A stretch of DNA of 64,000 bases from Corynebacterium glyciniphilum AJ 3170 (GCF_000626675.1 NZ_CP006842.1:3445787-3509786), one strand, 5' to 3'; shown: positions 6,838-16,191, numbered from the stretch's first letter. Numbers and translations are program-made. Notes: a model not told the origin generated them from the letters alone.

Positions 6838-9117
6838 CTAGGAATTCGCCTTTTCCAGCAGCTCCTCCAGCTGCTCACGAGTCACTGCACCACCGCTGAA
6901 GGTGATGATCCGGTCGAGCGGGATACTCGCCATCATCTTCACCATGTCGACGCCCAGACCGTCACCGCCGTCCCCCGTCATCCCGCCGAGAACGTCCCCG
7001 AGCGCGTCCACCACCGCCGGCACCGCCAGCGCCTCTCCGAGTGTCGACTCGAGAGTCAGCGGAACGTGCACCTCCTCACCCTCCAGATCGACCTCCACCG
7101 ACCCGCGCAGATCTCTGCTGGATGACCCAAGGTGGACCACGTAGCGCCCCGGTTCCAGGACAAAACGGCCCACCCGCACATCCCAGTACTCCAGGTCACG
7201 CCGGTCCAGGTGGATCTCGATCTCCTCACGCTCACCCGGCTCCAGGGTGACCGAACCGAACCCGGCCAGCACCCTAGGCGCCCTGACCTGGTCAGAATCA
7301 GGCACGGACACATAGGCCTGCACTACCTCGCGGCCGGCGCGACGTCCGGTGTTGCTCACCCCGACGGTGACCGTGATGCCGTCGCCGTCGTCATCCGGCT
7401 GACCGAAGACCTCGTCATATTCGAAGGTCGTGTAGGACAGGCCGTGCCCGAACGGGTAGGCGACACGCAGGTTGCGTGCGTCGTACCAGCGGTAACCGAC
7501 GAACAACCCTTCGCTGTAACGGACGTGCCCGTGCTCACCAGGGAAGTCAAGGTAGGCCGGGGTGTCGGCCAACCTGGCAGGCAGGGTCTCGGTGAGTTTG
7601 CCGGACGGATTCACCTCTCCGGTCAGTACATCGGCGATTCCTGCGCCACCGCCCTGCCCGAGCAGGTTGGCGTCCAGGATCGCCGGAGCAAGGTCAGAAA
7701 CCTCCCCGAGGTCCAGCGCGCCACCGTGGGACAGCACCACAACCACCCGTTCCTGCACCGCACGCACAGCACGCAACAGTCCAAGCTGTTCCGGCGGCAA
7801 CGACAGGTCGGTCCGGTCGAAGCCCTCGGATTCCTGGTCCGGTGACAGGCCCAGGAAGACCACGGCGATGTCTGCATTCGCGGCGTCCTCCACCGCTTCG
7901 GCAAGCAGTCCGCTGTCACGCCCTGACCCGTCGGTGGTGAAACCCGCGGCATAAGTCACGGGTGCAGCCAGACGTTCCTTGAGGAGTTCCAGTGGCGAAT
8001 CGATACGGGTGGGGTTCACATGGGAGCTTCCCCCGCCCTGGTAACGCGGCGTTTCGGCGAAGGGACCGATCACGGCGACGGAACCGGTCACCCCAGAGGC
8101 GGCAATCGGCAGAATGTGCCGTCCGTCCGCACCGTCGTTCTTCAGCAGGACGACGGACCTCGCCGCAGCTTCACGTGCGAGTGCATGGTGTTTCTCCACG
8201 GTCTCATCGTCGAAAGAGGTCTCGCGGCGTGCCGCGGTCGCCCGGCGGGCCAATGCCGTCACACGCTCCGCCGCGACGGTCACCGCGTCCTCATCGAGCT
8301 GCCCGTTGCTGACCGCCGTCACGACCTCAGCGTCCGCCGTCCCGCCGTCCGACGGCATCTGCAGGTCAAGGCCTGCCGCGACGGACCGTAACCGCCCACC
8401 GACTGCACCCCAGTCGCTGACGACCACACCGTCGAAGCTCCATTCCCCGCGCAGGATGTCGGTGAGCAGTTCGCGGCTGTGCCGGACGGGCACCCCGTTG
8501 ACAGCGTTGTAAGAGCACATCACTGTCCAAGGGCGGGCGTCCTCGACGATCTTCCGGAAGGCCCGCAGGTAGATCTCCCGCAGTGGCCGGGGATCAACGT
8601 CAGAACTCGCCCGCATTCTGTCGTGCTCCTGATTGTTGAGCGCGAAGTGCTTCAGACTTGCCCCGACGCCTCCGTCCTGCAGGCCGGTGACCCAGGCGGT
8701 GCCAAGCGCCCCCGCCAGGTGCGGATCCTCGGAATAGTACTCGAAATTGCGCCCACCCAGTGGTGACCGTTTGATGTTCACTCCCGGCCCGAGGAGAACC
8801 TGGACGTCCTCAGCCTGCGCTTCCTCGGCGAGTGCGGCGCCAACGCGCTCCACGAGTCCGGGATCCCAGCTCTGGCTGAGACCGGCGGCCGGCGGGAAGC
8901 AGGTGGCCGGGACGCTGCTGGACAGCCCCAGGTGGTCGACGCCACCGGTCTGTTTGCGCAGCCCGTGCGGCCCGTCAGTCAATGTGATGGACGGGACGTC
9001 ACCGATGTCCTTGGTCTGCCAGAAATTTCTGCCTGATCCGAGCCCGGCGCGGTCTGCCAGCGACAGGGCCGCGATTCCGGTGGTGTCGTCTGTGGTGGAT
9101 GGGGTGTGGTGGGTCAT
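6838..9117 (-). CDS. Glycoside hydrolase family 3 beta-glucosidase
   Basis: 759 residues with no signal peptide, so cytoplasmic. The N-terminal GH3 barrel contains KHFALNNQE near 156-164 and the nucleophile motif VVSDWGAV with Asp235. The second alpha/beta domain begins near 320 (SVVLLKND). The last third holds a fibronectin-III-like GH3 C-terminal domain (around GYRWYDARNLRVAYPFGHGLSYT onward, shown only in part here: YPFGHGLSYT). It hydrolyses terminal beta-linked glucose or related sugars from oligosaccharides or glycosides. AAAGGA lies just before the ATG. It follows the lipase gene by 28 nt and is probably co-transcribed with it. The sugar specificity is not determined. Confidence 0.93.
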   Translation of the reverse strand: MTHHTPSTTDDTTGIAALSLADRAGLGSGRNFWQTKDIGDVPSITLTDGPHGLRKQTGGVDHLGLSSSVPATCFPPAAGLSQSWDPGLVERVGAALAEEAQAEDVQVLLGPGVNIKRSPLGGRNFEYYSEDPHLAGALGTAWVTGLQDGGVGASLKHFALNNQEHDRMRASSDVDPRPLREIYLRAFRKIVEDARPWTVMCSYNAVNGVPVRHSRELLTDILRGEWSFDGVVVSDWGAVGGRLRSVAAGLDLQMPSDGGTADAEVVTAVSNGQLDEDAVTVAAERVTALARRATAARRETSFDDETVEKHHALAREAAARSVVLLKNDGADGRHILPIAASGVTGSVAVIGPFAETPRYQGGGSSHVNPTRIDSPLELLKERLAAPVTYAAGFTTDGSGRDSGLLAEAVEDAANADIAVVFLGLSPDQESEGFDRTDLSLPPEQLGLLRAVRAVQERVVVVLSHGGALDLGEVSDLAPAILDANLLGQGGGAGIADVLTGEVNPSGKLTETLPARLADTPAYLDFPGEHGHVRYSEGLFVGYRWYDARNLRVAYPFGHGLSYTTFEYDEVFGQPDDDGDGITVTVGVSNTGRRAGREVVQAYVSVPDSDQVRAPRVLAGFGSVTLEPGEREEIEIHLDRRDLEYWDVRVGRFVLEPGRYVVHLGSSSRDLRGSVEVDLEGEEVHVPLTLESTLGEALAVPAVVDALGDVLGGMTGDGGDGLGVDMVKMMASIPLDRIITFSGGAVTREQLEELLEKANS

Positions 9118-9145
9118 GGTGTCCTTTGTACTGGTGTACGGGGAT

Positions 9146-10516
9146 TCACGCCGGGAAGTCGCAGGTGCCGGTCACCGGGCGCCCGTGGAACCGGTCGAGC
9201 AGGAACGGAATACCGAAGGTGCTTCCGGAGACCGCCTGGAGGAAGTGGTTCTGATCGCTGATCTCGGGGAGGATGTCGTCGCGGTAGACGACGGGCGCCC
9301 CGTCCGAGCACCACGTGGCGGCGAGCTCGCGTGCCTGACCGTAGGCGACTGTCTTGTCGTAGCGTCCCGAGACGATCATCGTCGGTGCGGCGGGCGTGCC
9401 GGTGCCGATGCGTTGCTCGTTCATGGCCCGCACACCCTCGGGGATCTCCCCGAGGAGGTCGTCGAGCCGACGACCGTCCGCCGTCCACTGTTCGGTGGTC
9501 TGGTACCCGTAGGTGTCCCCGATCTCGTCGGTGCACATGCCGGCCAGGTCATCGAGGACATCACGGCCATGCTCGGAGAGGTGGGTGTCGAGTTCGGCGG
9601 CCAAGGTGGGGTACCGGGCGTTGAGACCGTTGATGGTGAAGCCGATCGCGCCGACCAGGTTCGATCCGTCGATGGTGCGCTGTACCGACTCCAGGTCAGC
9701 GGGCGGGGCCGAGGCGTAGGCGCCGACAACGTCCAGTTCCGGGGCGTAGTCGGCGACTGCTTCGACCGCGGCGGTCGACGCGCCACCACCCTGGGAATGC
9801 CCGTAGAAACCAACGGACCCGAACTCATCTCCGTGTTCCTCGACGAGAGTGCGGGCCGCGCGGGCCGCGTCGATCATCGCGTGGGCCTGTTCCGCCCGGT
9901 TCATGTAGGTGTGCATCCCCGGTGTACCCATTCCCACGTAGTCGGTCACCACCACCCGGACTCCGTGGCCGGCGAACACCCAGTCATACGCACCTTCCAG
10001 AGCCACCGTGCGCCCGGAATCCACCGGATCCGGCTGGTTGTCCAGAGGCCAGTTCCGCGAGGGGGCGCACTGATCCCCTTGGCCGACCGTGCCCCGCCCC
10101 ACGACCACCGTGGGACGGTTCCCCTGCCCTGTCCATGGCACCGTCGGCTCCACCATGTAGCCGCTGACAGCAACGGGATCACCGCCCATGGCGGTGGTGG
10201 AGTACATCATCTTCTGCACCCGGTCAGGCACGGCGAACTGGTGTCCGTCCGGACCCGACGGAGCCGGCGCATAGGGCGCGGTGACTGTGCGGAGCACCGT
10301 TCCGGGTGCACCCGGGGTCAGGCCAGCAGCGTCATAGAAAGGGTCGACGTCGTCAGCCTCGACCCGGGATGCCTGACCTCCCCACGGCAGGGTCTGCCCC
10401 TGCACCGGAGACACCGCCAGTGCCGCCGCAACCGCTGCGCTGGCCAGTACCGCCAGTCCCCGCACGCCCGACACCCCTGCCCTACCCACCACAGTGCCTA
10501 GGATCCCCATAGCCAT
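9146..10516 (-). CDS. Secreted lipase (LIP/Candida lipase A-like family)
   Basis: 456 residues. An N-terminal signal sequence spans roughly 1-40, with hydrophobic alanines and a cleavage zone near VQGQ. The alpha/beta-hydrolase nucleophile elbow is GHSQGG with Ser241. A probable Asp387 lies in SGRYDKT, and His424 in DQNHF. This arrangement fits secretory triacylglycerol lipases of the LIP family found widely in corynebacteria and mycobacteria. It should act outside the membrane or in the mycolate envelope on ester substrates. A GGAGGAG site precedes the ATG. It is divergent from gluconate kinase and heads a two-gene unit with the GH3 gene. Confidence 0.88.
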   Translation of the reverse strand: MAMGILGTVVGRAGVSGVRGLAVLASAAVAAALAVSPVQGQTLPWGGQASRVEADDVDPFYDAAGLTPGAPGTVLRTVTAPYAPAPSGPDGHQFAVPDRVQKMMYSTTAMGGDPVAVSGYMVEPTVPWTGQGNRPTVVVGRGTVGQGDQCAPSRNWPLDNQPDPVDSGRTVALEGAYDWVFAGHGVRVVVTDYVGMGTPGMHTYMNRAEQAHAMIDAARAARTLVEEHGDEFGSVGFYGHSQGGGASTAAVEAVADYAPELDVVGAYASAPPADLESVQRTIDGSNLVGAIGFTINGLNARYPTLAAELDTHLSEHGRDVLDDLAGMCTDEIGDTYGYQTTEQWTADGRRLDDLLGEIPEGVRAMNEQRIGTGTPAAPTMIVSGRYDKTVAYGQARELAATWCSDGAPVVYRDDILPEISDQNHFLQAVSGSTFGIPFLLDRFHGRPVTGTCDFPA

Positions 10517-10703
10517 CTCTCCTCCGACGGTATATTGTTCCGCCTACGTTTATTGTCAAACCTACGCCGGAATCGTGCTGCGCTGAGCGTACGAGAAGAA
10601 ACCACACGAAAACACAGAGACGGCCACATTCGGAACCTTCCCCGTGGAGGGCTGCAGGAGTACAGTCTCCGCAAGACCACCCGTCCAACCAGAAACGAGT
10701 GCC

Positions 10704-11255
10704 ATGTCCGATACAACCCGGCCCCGCCCCGTCCACCTCGTCATCATGGGTGTGAGCGGCAGCGGAAAAACCACGATCGCCGAACAGCTCGAACAGCGAA
10801 CCGGCGTCCCTTACGCCGAGGCCGACGTATTCCACCCCGAGGCGAACAAGAAGAAAATGGGCTCCGGCCAGCCGCTCAACGACGACGACCGTTGGCCCTG
10901 GCTGCAGGAACTGCGGAACTGGATGACCGCCCAGGCAGAGAAGGGCCACTCCACCATCGTGACCTGTTCAGCCCTGAAGAAGTCCTACCGCGATGTACTG
11001 CGTGAGGCCGTCGGCGACGAGTTCTTCGTTCTGCTGGACGCCCCGGAGGACGTTCTCGCCGCCCGTATGGAGGTGCGCAAAGGCCACTTCATGCCGGCGT
11101 CACTGCTGCGTTCCCAACTCGACACCCTCGAAGGCCTCGATGCCGATGAGAAGGGCATCACGGTCGACGCCACCGAGACCCCCGAGTCGCTCGCCGCGGA
11201 AATCCTGTCCATCGACGCACTGACCGTGCTCGCCCACGAGGGACGGCCGCAATGA
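10704..11255 (+). CDS. gntK: Gluconokinase
   Basis: 183 residues from the ATG at 10704; the in-frame upstream ATG has no support and would add a non-homologous tail. The P-loop GVSGSGKTT is near 16-24. EADVFHPEANKKKM is the substrate-binding region of the gluconate kinase family, and the ending motifs TCSALKKSYRD and ARMEVRKGHFMPASLL are also typical. The enzyme phosphorylates D-gluconate to 6-phosphogluconate, which feeds the oxidative pentose phosphate pathway. Its stop overlaps the start of the gluconate permease gene, so the pair forms an operon. It is divergent from the lipase gene across a 187-nt gap in which I cannot assign an operator. Confidence 0.94.
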   Translation: MSDTTRPRPVHLVIMGVSGSGKTTIAEQLEQRTGVPYAEADVFHPEANKKKMGSGQPLNDDDRWPWLQELRNWMTAQAEKGHSTIVTCSALKKSYRDVLREAVGDEFFVLLDAPEDVLAARMEVRKGHFMPASLLRSQLDTLEGLDADEKGITVDATETPESLAAEILSIDALTVLAHEGRPQ

Positions 11256-12646
11256 TGTCGACGCTGACCCTCCTCGCCGCCGACGCGGAATCAGCCGGCA
11301 CCGCCGATGACACCCAGCTGGTGGTCGCCGCTGTCATCGGCATCGCCCTGATCATCGGGCTGATCGTCTGGGCGAAGCTCAACCCGTTCCTGTCCCTGAT
11401 GATCGGTTCAGCCGTCCTGGCGCTGGTCGCCGGTACGCCTCTGGTGGAGGCGTTCGGCAGTTTCACCGAAGGATTCGGCGGGACCGTCGGGGACGTCGGT
11501 GTCCTCATCGCCCTCGGAGCAGTGATCGGGCAGTTCCTCGTGAAATCCGGGGCCGCCGACAGTATCGTCGACGCCTTCCTCGACCGCACCGCCCCGGGGT
11601 TACGACCCTGGGTCATCGCCGGGCTGGCGATGCTGCTGGGTATCCCGCTGTTCTTCGAGGTCGGCATCGTCCTGCTGATCCCTGTCGTCATGCTGGCCGC
11701 CCGTCGGTCCCAGCTCCCGGTCATGCTGCTGGGTATTCCGGCTCTCGCGGGACTCTCCGCCCTGCACGCCCTGGTGCCCCCGCACCCCGGCCCCCTGATC
11801 GCCGTGGATGCCCTGGGCGCGAACCTCGGCCTCACACTGGCACTGGGTCTGCTGGTGTCCGTCCCCGTCGTGGCGATCGCCGGCCCGCTATCGGCGAAGG
11901 TCATGGCACGGTGGGTACCGATCGAGGCCCCCACCGCCATCTCCGGGCAGGACATCACCGAGAACACCGGTTCCGACCGGCCCTCGGTCGGCCGGGGTCT
12001 TGCCGTGGTGCTGCTCCCGGTCGTGATGATGCTGTCACGCACCGTCGTGGAATCGCTGCAGGTGTCCGAGGACTCGGTGGTGTACAAGACCTTCGAGTTC
12101 CTGGGCGAACCGATCGTCGCCTTACTCGCGACAGTTCTTCTGGCGATGTTCTTTCTCGGTTTCGGCGTGGGACGTACCCGACAGGAGGTCTCCGACCAGA
12201 TCGGAGGTGCCTTCGGACCGATCGCCGGGGTCATCCTCATCGTCGGCGCGGGCGGCGGTTTCAAGCAGACGCTGGTCAACACCGGCGTGGCCGACGTCGT
12301 CGGCGAATGGGTGCAGAGCGCGCCGGTCTCGCCGCTGATCGCCGGATGGTTGGTGGCGGTGTTCATCCGCCTGGCCACCGGCTCAGCGACCGTGGCAACC
12401 GTCACCGCCGCGGGTATCATGGCACCGGTCGCCGCCGGCATGGGGTCGACCGAAGTCGCCCTGATGGTGCTGGCGATCGGCGCCGGATCGGTGTTCTTCT
12501 CCCACGTCAATGACGCCGGCTTCTGGTTGGTCAAGGAGTACTTCGGCATGACGGTACCGCAGACGCTGAAAACGTGGTCGTTGATGGAGACAGTGCTCTC
12601 CGTCGTCGCCCTCGGCGTAGTTCTGCTGGTCCACCTGGTCATCTGA
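11252..12646 (+). CDS. gntT: Gluconate permease (GntP family)
   Basis: 464 residues, strongly hydrophobic with about 12-14 membrane segments. GntP-family blocks are visible: GKSGAADS-like KSGAADSIVDAF, IPLFFEVGIVLL, HALVPPHPGP, GAGGGFKQ, ATGSATVATVTAAGI and SVFFSHVNDAGFWLVKEY. It imports gluconate with protons across the cytoplasmic membrane and supplies the kinase encoded directly upstream (4-nt overlap). Start choice between the ATG at 11252 and the next ATG at 11255 is open. The symbol gntT/gntP follows family use. A hairpin terminator lies shortly after the stop. Confidence 0.94.
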   Translation: MMSTLTLLAADAESAGTADDTQLVVAAVIGIALIIGLIVWAKLNPFLSLMIGSAVLALVAGTPLVEAFGSFTEGFGGTVGDVGVLIALGAVIGQFLVKSGAADSIVDAFLDRTAPGLRPWVIAGLAMLLGIPLFFEVGIVLLIPVVMLAARRSQLPVMLLGIPALAGLSALHALVPPHPGPLIAVDALGANLGLTLALGLLVSVPVVAIAGPLSAKVMARWVPIEAPTAISGQDITENTGSDRPSVGRGLAVVLLPVVMMLSRTVVESLQVSEDSVVYKTFEFLGEPIVALLATVLLAMFFLGFGVGRTRQEVSDQIGGAFGPIAGVILIVGAGGGFKQTLVNTGVADVVGEWVQSAPVSPLIAGWLVAVFIRLATGSATVATVTAAGIMAPVAAGMGSTEVALMVLAIGAGSVFFSHVNDAGFWLVKEYFGMTVPQTLKTWSLMETVLSVVALGVVLLVHLVI

Positions 12647-12664
12647 CCCGGCCCCCCACACATA

Positions 12665-12686
12665 GGGCCACCCCTCCGGGTGGCCC
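12665..12686 (+). terminator. Hairpin after gntT
   Basis: A perfect 9-bp stem, GGGCCACCC and GGGTGGCCC, with a CTCC loop, lies 18 nt after the permease stop. There is no clear T-run, which is common in high-GC actinobacteria. Confidence 0.65.
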
Positions 12687-12762
12687 GCATACCTGCTGGT
12701 CACGCTACTGGTAGGGTCGTGGCACTTTCCCGATAAGCGATATGCAGATGGGAGCACGAGCC

Positions 12763-13656
12763 ATGACCGATCAACTGACCTTCAACAACCCCGTCACCCG
12801 CTTCCCGAGGATCGAGCCGCCCGAGCAACACCAGCCCGAACCGGGACTGGACGCCGAACTGGTCCCCGAGGCTGACATCGGGGCCACCAGTTACCGCGGA
12901 ACCGGACGCCTGGAAGGGCGGAGAGCGCTGGTCACCGGTGCAGACTCCGGCATCGGCGCGGCCACTGCGCTCGCCTTCGCCCGTGAAGGTGCCGACGTCG
13001 CGCTGGCCTACCTTCCCGACGAAGAACGGGACGCCCGCCGCGTCGCTGACCTCATCGAGGCGGAAGGGCGACGCGCCGTCCTGCTGCCCGGCGACCTCGC
13101 CGATGAACGGTACTGCACGGACCTCGTGGAACAGGCCGTCAAGGAACTCGGCGGACTCGACGCCCTGGTCAACAACGCAGGGCGTCAGATCTCGGTACCT
13201 CGTTTCGACGACATCACCGACGAGCAGTGGAAGCAGACCTACGAGGTGAACCTCCACGCCATGGTGCGGGTGACGAGAGCCACCCTGCCCCACCTCAGCG
13301 CCGGTGCGACGATCGTGAATTCGACCTCCATCCAGGCCTACGACCCGTCGGACCACCTGATGGACTACGCATCGACCAAGGCGGCGATCAACAACTTCAC
13401 GAAGGGACTGGCGACCCAACTGGCTCCGCAGGGCATCCGCGTCAACGCCGTGGCACCCGGGCCGGTCTGGACACCTCTGCAGGTATCCGACGGTCAACCC
13501 AAGGAGGCGCTGCCTGAGTTCGGCCACAATACGCCGTTGGGCCGAGCAGGCCAGCCCGTCGAACTTGCCCCCGCATACGTCTTCCTGACCTCGCCGGAAT
13601 CCAGTTTCGTTGTCGGATCGACGATCCACGTCAACGGCGGCCAGATGACCCCGTAA
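12763..13656 (+). CDS. SDR-family oxidoreductase, general-stress (YghA/YhdF) type
   Basis: 297 residues from the ATG at 12763, chosen over the ATG at 12742 because GGGAG precedes it at fair spacing. An N-terminal extension rich in Pro and Glu comes first, as in the stress-induced SDRs. Then follow TGADSGIG (cofactor loop), VNNAG, the catalytic Ser-Tyr-Lys with DYASTKAAI, and the C-terminal VVGSTIHVNGGQ. These SDRs act on small aldehydes or ketones and are often induced by osmotic or oxidative stress. It is followed at 32 nt by the baeRF-like gene, so the two are probably co-transcribed. Confidence 0.88.
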   Translation: MTDQLTFNNPVTRFPRIEPPEQHQPEPGLDAELVPEADIGATSYRGTGRLEGRRALVTGADSGIGAATALAFAREGADVALAYLPDEERDARRVADLIEAEGRRAVLLPGDLADERYCTDLVEQAVKELGGLDALVNNAGRQISVPRFDDITDEQWKQTYEVNLHAMVRVTRATLPHLSAGATIVNSTSIQAYDPSDHLMDYASTKAAINNFTKGLATQLAPQGIRVNAVAPGPVWTPLQVSDGQPKEALPEFGHNTPLGRAGQPVELAPAYVFLTSPESSFVVGSTIHVNGGQMTP

Positions 13657-13688
13657 ACACCGTCAGCACCGCAGAAAGGAACAGTACG

Positions 13689-14753
13689 ATGAAACTCGAT
13701 ACCATCCGGGATATCAGCGACGCCGAGGGGCCTTTCATCACCGTTTACCTGGAGGGCCACACCCCGTCCGAGGACGCCGAGAACCAGATCCGACTGCGCT
13801 GGAACGCCCAGCGTGAGCACCTCACCGAGGCGGGTGCCGACGAGCAGCTGCTGTCGCCGGTGGACGATGCCCTGTCCGTACGCAATATCACCGAGATCCA
13901 GGTCGACGGACGCGTCATCGTCGCCCACGCCGGCGGCGTCCTGCTCAATGAGCCGTGGGACGCACGCCCGGGGGCCGGGGACGCCTCCGCCTTTGGCGAC
14001 ATACCTGAACTCTCCGCCTACGTCAGAGAACGTGCCGGAGCTGTCCGTATCCTTCTGGCCGTGGTAGACCAGACCGGCGCCGTGGTGCGTCGACTCGTCG
14101 CCACCCGGGACAAGAACCTCGACGAGTCCGGCGAGGAGGTCGTCGAGAACCGCAGTGATGAACCGGTCCGGAAGCCGCGCGAAGGCGCGCTGTCACACAA
14201 CCACATCCAACGTCGGGCAGACGAAGCGGTCAAGCAGAACGCCCGCGGCATCGCCGAGCACCTGGATGCCACCGCCCGTACCTGGTCACCCGATGTCCTC
14301 GTCCTCGCCGGCGAAACCCAGGGGCGCACCGCGGTGAAGGAGGAGCTGTCCCCGGCGCTGGCCGAGATCGTCCAGGAAACGGACGAGGGCGGACTCGCCG
14401 ACACCAGCGGAGACAATGCCGGAGAAGCCCTCGACCAGGCGGTCGGTGCCATCGCCAGCGACATCGCCGCTGGTGCAGCACTCGCCCAGGCTGAGCGTTT
14501 CGAAGAAGCCCGCGCACGTGGCCGGAGTGCGGAGGGTGTGCACGCCGTGATGCAGGCTGCCGGCATGGGCGCGGTGGAGACACTGCTGCTCAACTACGAC
14601 GTTCCCACCCGCGGCGAAAGCGAAGCCGTCGTCAGCAGCGCCCAGGTTGACGCCGACGTCGCCCTGATCGATGCCCCGCTGCCCGGCAGTATCGCGGCCG
14701 TCCTGCGCTTCGAGGCGCCCGATGAACTCGGTTCTGCGGAGCTGAACGGATGA
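13689..14753 (+). CDS. baeRF/Vms1-like (Rv2629-type) protein
   Basis: 354 residues, soluble. The N-terminus FITVYLEGHTPSEDAENQIRLRW, the middle block LSHNHIQRRADEAVKQNA and the late ELGSAELNG region resemble the bacterial archaeo-eukaryotic release factor-like family that includes M. tuberculosis Rv2629. The family fold is related to eRF1 domain 2 and to Vms1-type peptidyl-tRNA hydrolases, so ribosome rescue or hibernation is a reasonable inference. AGAAAGGA precedes the ATG. It lies between a stress-type SDR and a FUSC membrane protein on the same strand. The exact activity is unknown. Confidence 0.75.
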   Translation: MKLDTIRDISDAEGPFITVYLEGHTPSEDAENQIRLRWNAQREHLTEAGADEQLLSPVDDALSVRNITEIQVDGRVIVAHAGGVLLNEPWDARPGAGDASAFGDIPELSAYVRERAGAVRILLAVVDQTGAVVRRLVATRDKNLDESGEEVVENRSDEPVRKPREGALSHNHIQRRADEAVKQNARGIAEHLDATARTWSPDVLVLAGETQGRTAVKEELSPALAEIVQETDEGGLADTSGDNAGEALDQAVGAIASDIAAGAALAQAERFEEARARGRSAEGVHAVMQAAGMGAVETLLLNYDVPTRGESEAVVSSAQVDADVALIDAPLPGSIAAVLRFEAPDELGSAELNG

Positions 14754-14883
14754 TCCGCACTGACGACGGGGGCCGGTCCTGAACACCCGGATACGGAACG
14801 ACGACCACGGGTTCCTTGGCCGCCTCTGGGATACGGTCAGGAGCCCGGAGGGGTCGACCGCGGGACTGCAGATCACCAAATGC

Positions 14884-15918
14884 GTGATCGCCGCCACGGC
14901 GGCGTGGTGGGTCTCCGTGACGTTCCTCAACACAAGCTTCCCCTTCCTCGCTCCCTGGGTCGCCCTCCTGACCATCGATGCCACGGCATACCGCACCCTG
15001 TCGCGCGGTGTGCAGTCGACCATCGCTTCTCTCCTAGGCATCGGGGTCGCTTTCCTCGTCGGCACGTTCCTGGGAGTCTCCCTGTGGACGTACGCACTGG
15101 CCCTGTTCGTGGGTCTGGTGCTGGCACGGGTGCGGTGGATCCGCGATGAAGGCGTCACCGTTGCCACGATGTCCATCTTCATCCTGAGCGACGGCTTCTC
15201 CGAGCAACAGCAACAGTTCGGCGACCGTATCCTCGAGATCGGGGTGGGCATCCTGGTCGGAGTCGTGGTGAACCTGCTGGTCCTGCCTCCGTTGCGTGAC
15301 AGGCAGGCATCACGGTACGTCGACAGTGTGAATCGCAGAATGGGGTCGGTCCTGGAAAACATGGGCGAGGAGTTCGCGTCGTCCTGGGACACGGACCGTG
15401 CGGATGCCTGGATCGATGAAACCGACTCGATCACCGGGGAACTCAATTCAGCCTGGTCGATAGTGCGATTCGCCCGGGAGAGTCGTCGGGCTAACCCGCG
15501 GTCGTATCTGTCACGGCTGCGACGGGCGCGGGCCCAGGATCGACAGACACCGGATCCGGAGGAGGCCAGCTGGGAGGACATCCTGCGACGGGCCGACGAA
15601 GGCGCGTCCCATCTGCGCAACCTCGCCCGGACGCTGCGTGAAGCCTCCTACGCGGACGGAGAGTGGGACACCCGCTTCCGCGAAGAGTGGGCGTCGATCT
15701 CCCGCGACGCCGGTCGGGCGGTGGCGGACCCCGATGCCGAAGTGGAGTCCTTGTCATCCCGCCTGAAGCAACTCACCGAGGAGCTCTCGGATGATGAGAA
15801 TCTGCCGACGAGGCACTGGCCCGTCTACGGGACGATGATCACCGGCCTCCAGCACATCGTCGAGATCGTCGATGACGTGGCGTCGAGCCGTGAAGCCAGA
15901 GAGGCTGCGAGCAGCTGA
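14884..15918 (+). CDS. FUSC/aromatic acid exporter-like membrane protein
   Basis: 344 residues from the GTG at 14884. Four to six N-terminal membrane segments (for example TIASLLGIGVAFLVGTFLG and IGVGILVGVVVNLLVLPP) are followed by a long charged helical cytosolic tail, as in the ArAE_2/FUSC family. These proteins are proposed to export aromatic acids or to act as channels. The open frame continues 40 codons upstream to a TGA at 14761, and the peptide there looks like a proper family N-terminus. No ATG, GTG or TTG exists in that stretch, but a CTG at 14779 follows a G-rich site. The true start may be that CTG, 25 nt after the baeRF-like stop. Confidence 0.8.
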   Translation: MIAATAAWWVSVTFLNTSFPFLAPWVALLTIDATAYRTLSRGVQSTIASLLGIGVAFLVGTFLGVSLWTYALALFVGLVLARVRWIRDEGVTVATMSIFILSDGFSEQQQQFGDRILEIGVGILVGVVVNLLVLPPLRDRQASRYVDSVNRRMGSVLENMGEEFASSWDTDRADAWIDETDSITGELNSAWSIVRFARESRRANPRSYLSRLRRARAQDRQTPDPEEASWEDILRRADEGASHLRNLARTLREASYADGEWDTRFREEWASISRDAGRAVADPDAEVESLSSRLKQLTEELSDDENLPTRHWPVYGTMITGLQHIVEIVDDVASSREAREAASS

Positions 15919-15960
15919 CGTCGGCGTGGCGGTGTCACCGGCCGTGGTGACGCCGGAACC

Positions 15961-16123
15961 TCAGTCGGCATCGTGCCGGGGGCCGGACGACTCCGTGCTT
16001 TCCTCACGGGTGCCGGCCTGGAGTTGGCGGGCCCGTTCGACCCCACTGCCGATCTCCACGCCGACGAGCAGCGAGACGTTCATGAGGTAGATCCACAGTT
16101 CCGGGGGCTTTCCGCGCCTACGA
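15961..16123 (-). pseudogene. C-terminal remnant of a YihY/BrkB-family membrane protein
   Basis: On the minus strand an open stretch of about 54 codons ends at a TGA at 15963-15961. It contains PELWIYLMNVSLLVGVE and GSGVERARQLQAG, which match the last membrane helix and tail of YihY/BrkB proteins (form: LWLYLxNxxLLxGxExxAELERARQLQ). The other five or so helices are absent, because the DUF218 gene on the opposite strand starts right beside it. It is probably a deletion relic. The longest ATG-started piece (from 16083) is only 40 residues. No other coding signal is visible in the 15919-16191 gap. Confidence 0.5.
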
Positions 16124-16191
16124 GGGTCAGTTATGCTGCTATCACTACGTGCGCCACTGCGTCGAGTGCCCTCAACTTTCCAGGAGCTCTT

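Noticed and set aside
8747..10501. 584-codon plus-strand open frame over the lipase and GH3 genes
   Set aside because: Antisense to two genes with complete catalytic motifs; composition artefact.
11158..12690. 510-codon minus-strand frame opposite gntT
   Set aside because: Ser/Thr/Arg-rich shadow; gntT on the plus strand carries all GntP motifs.
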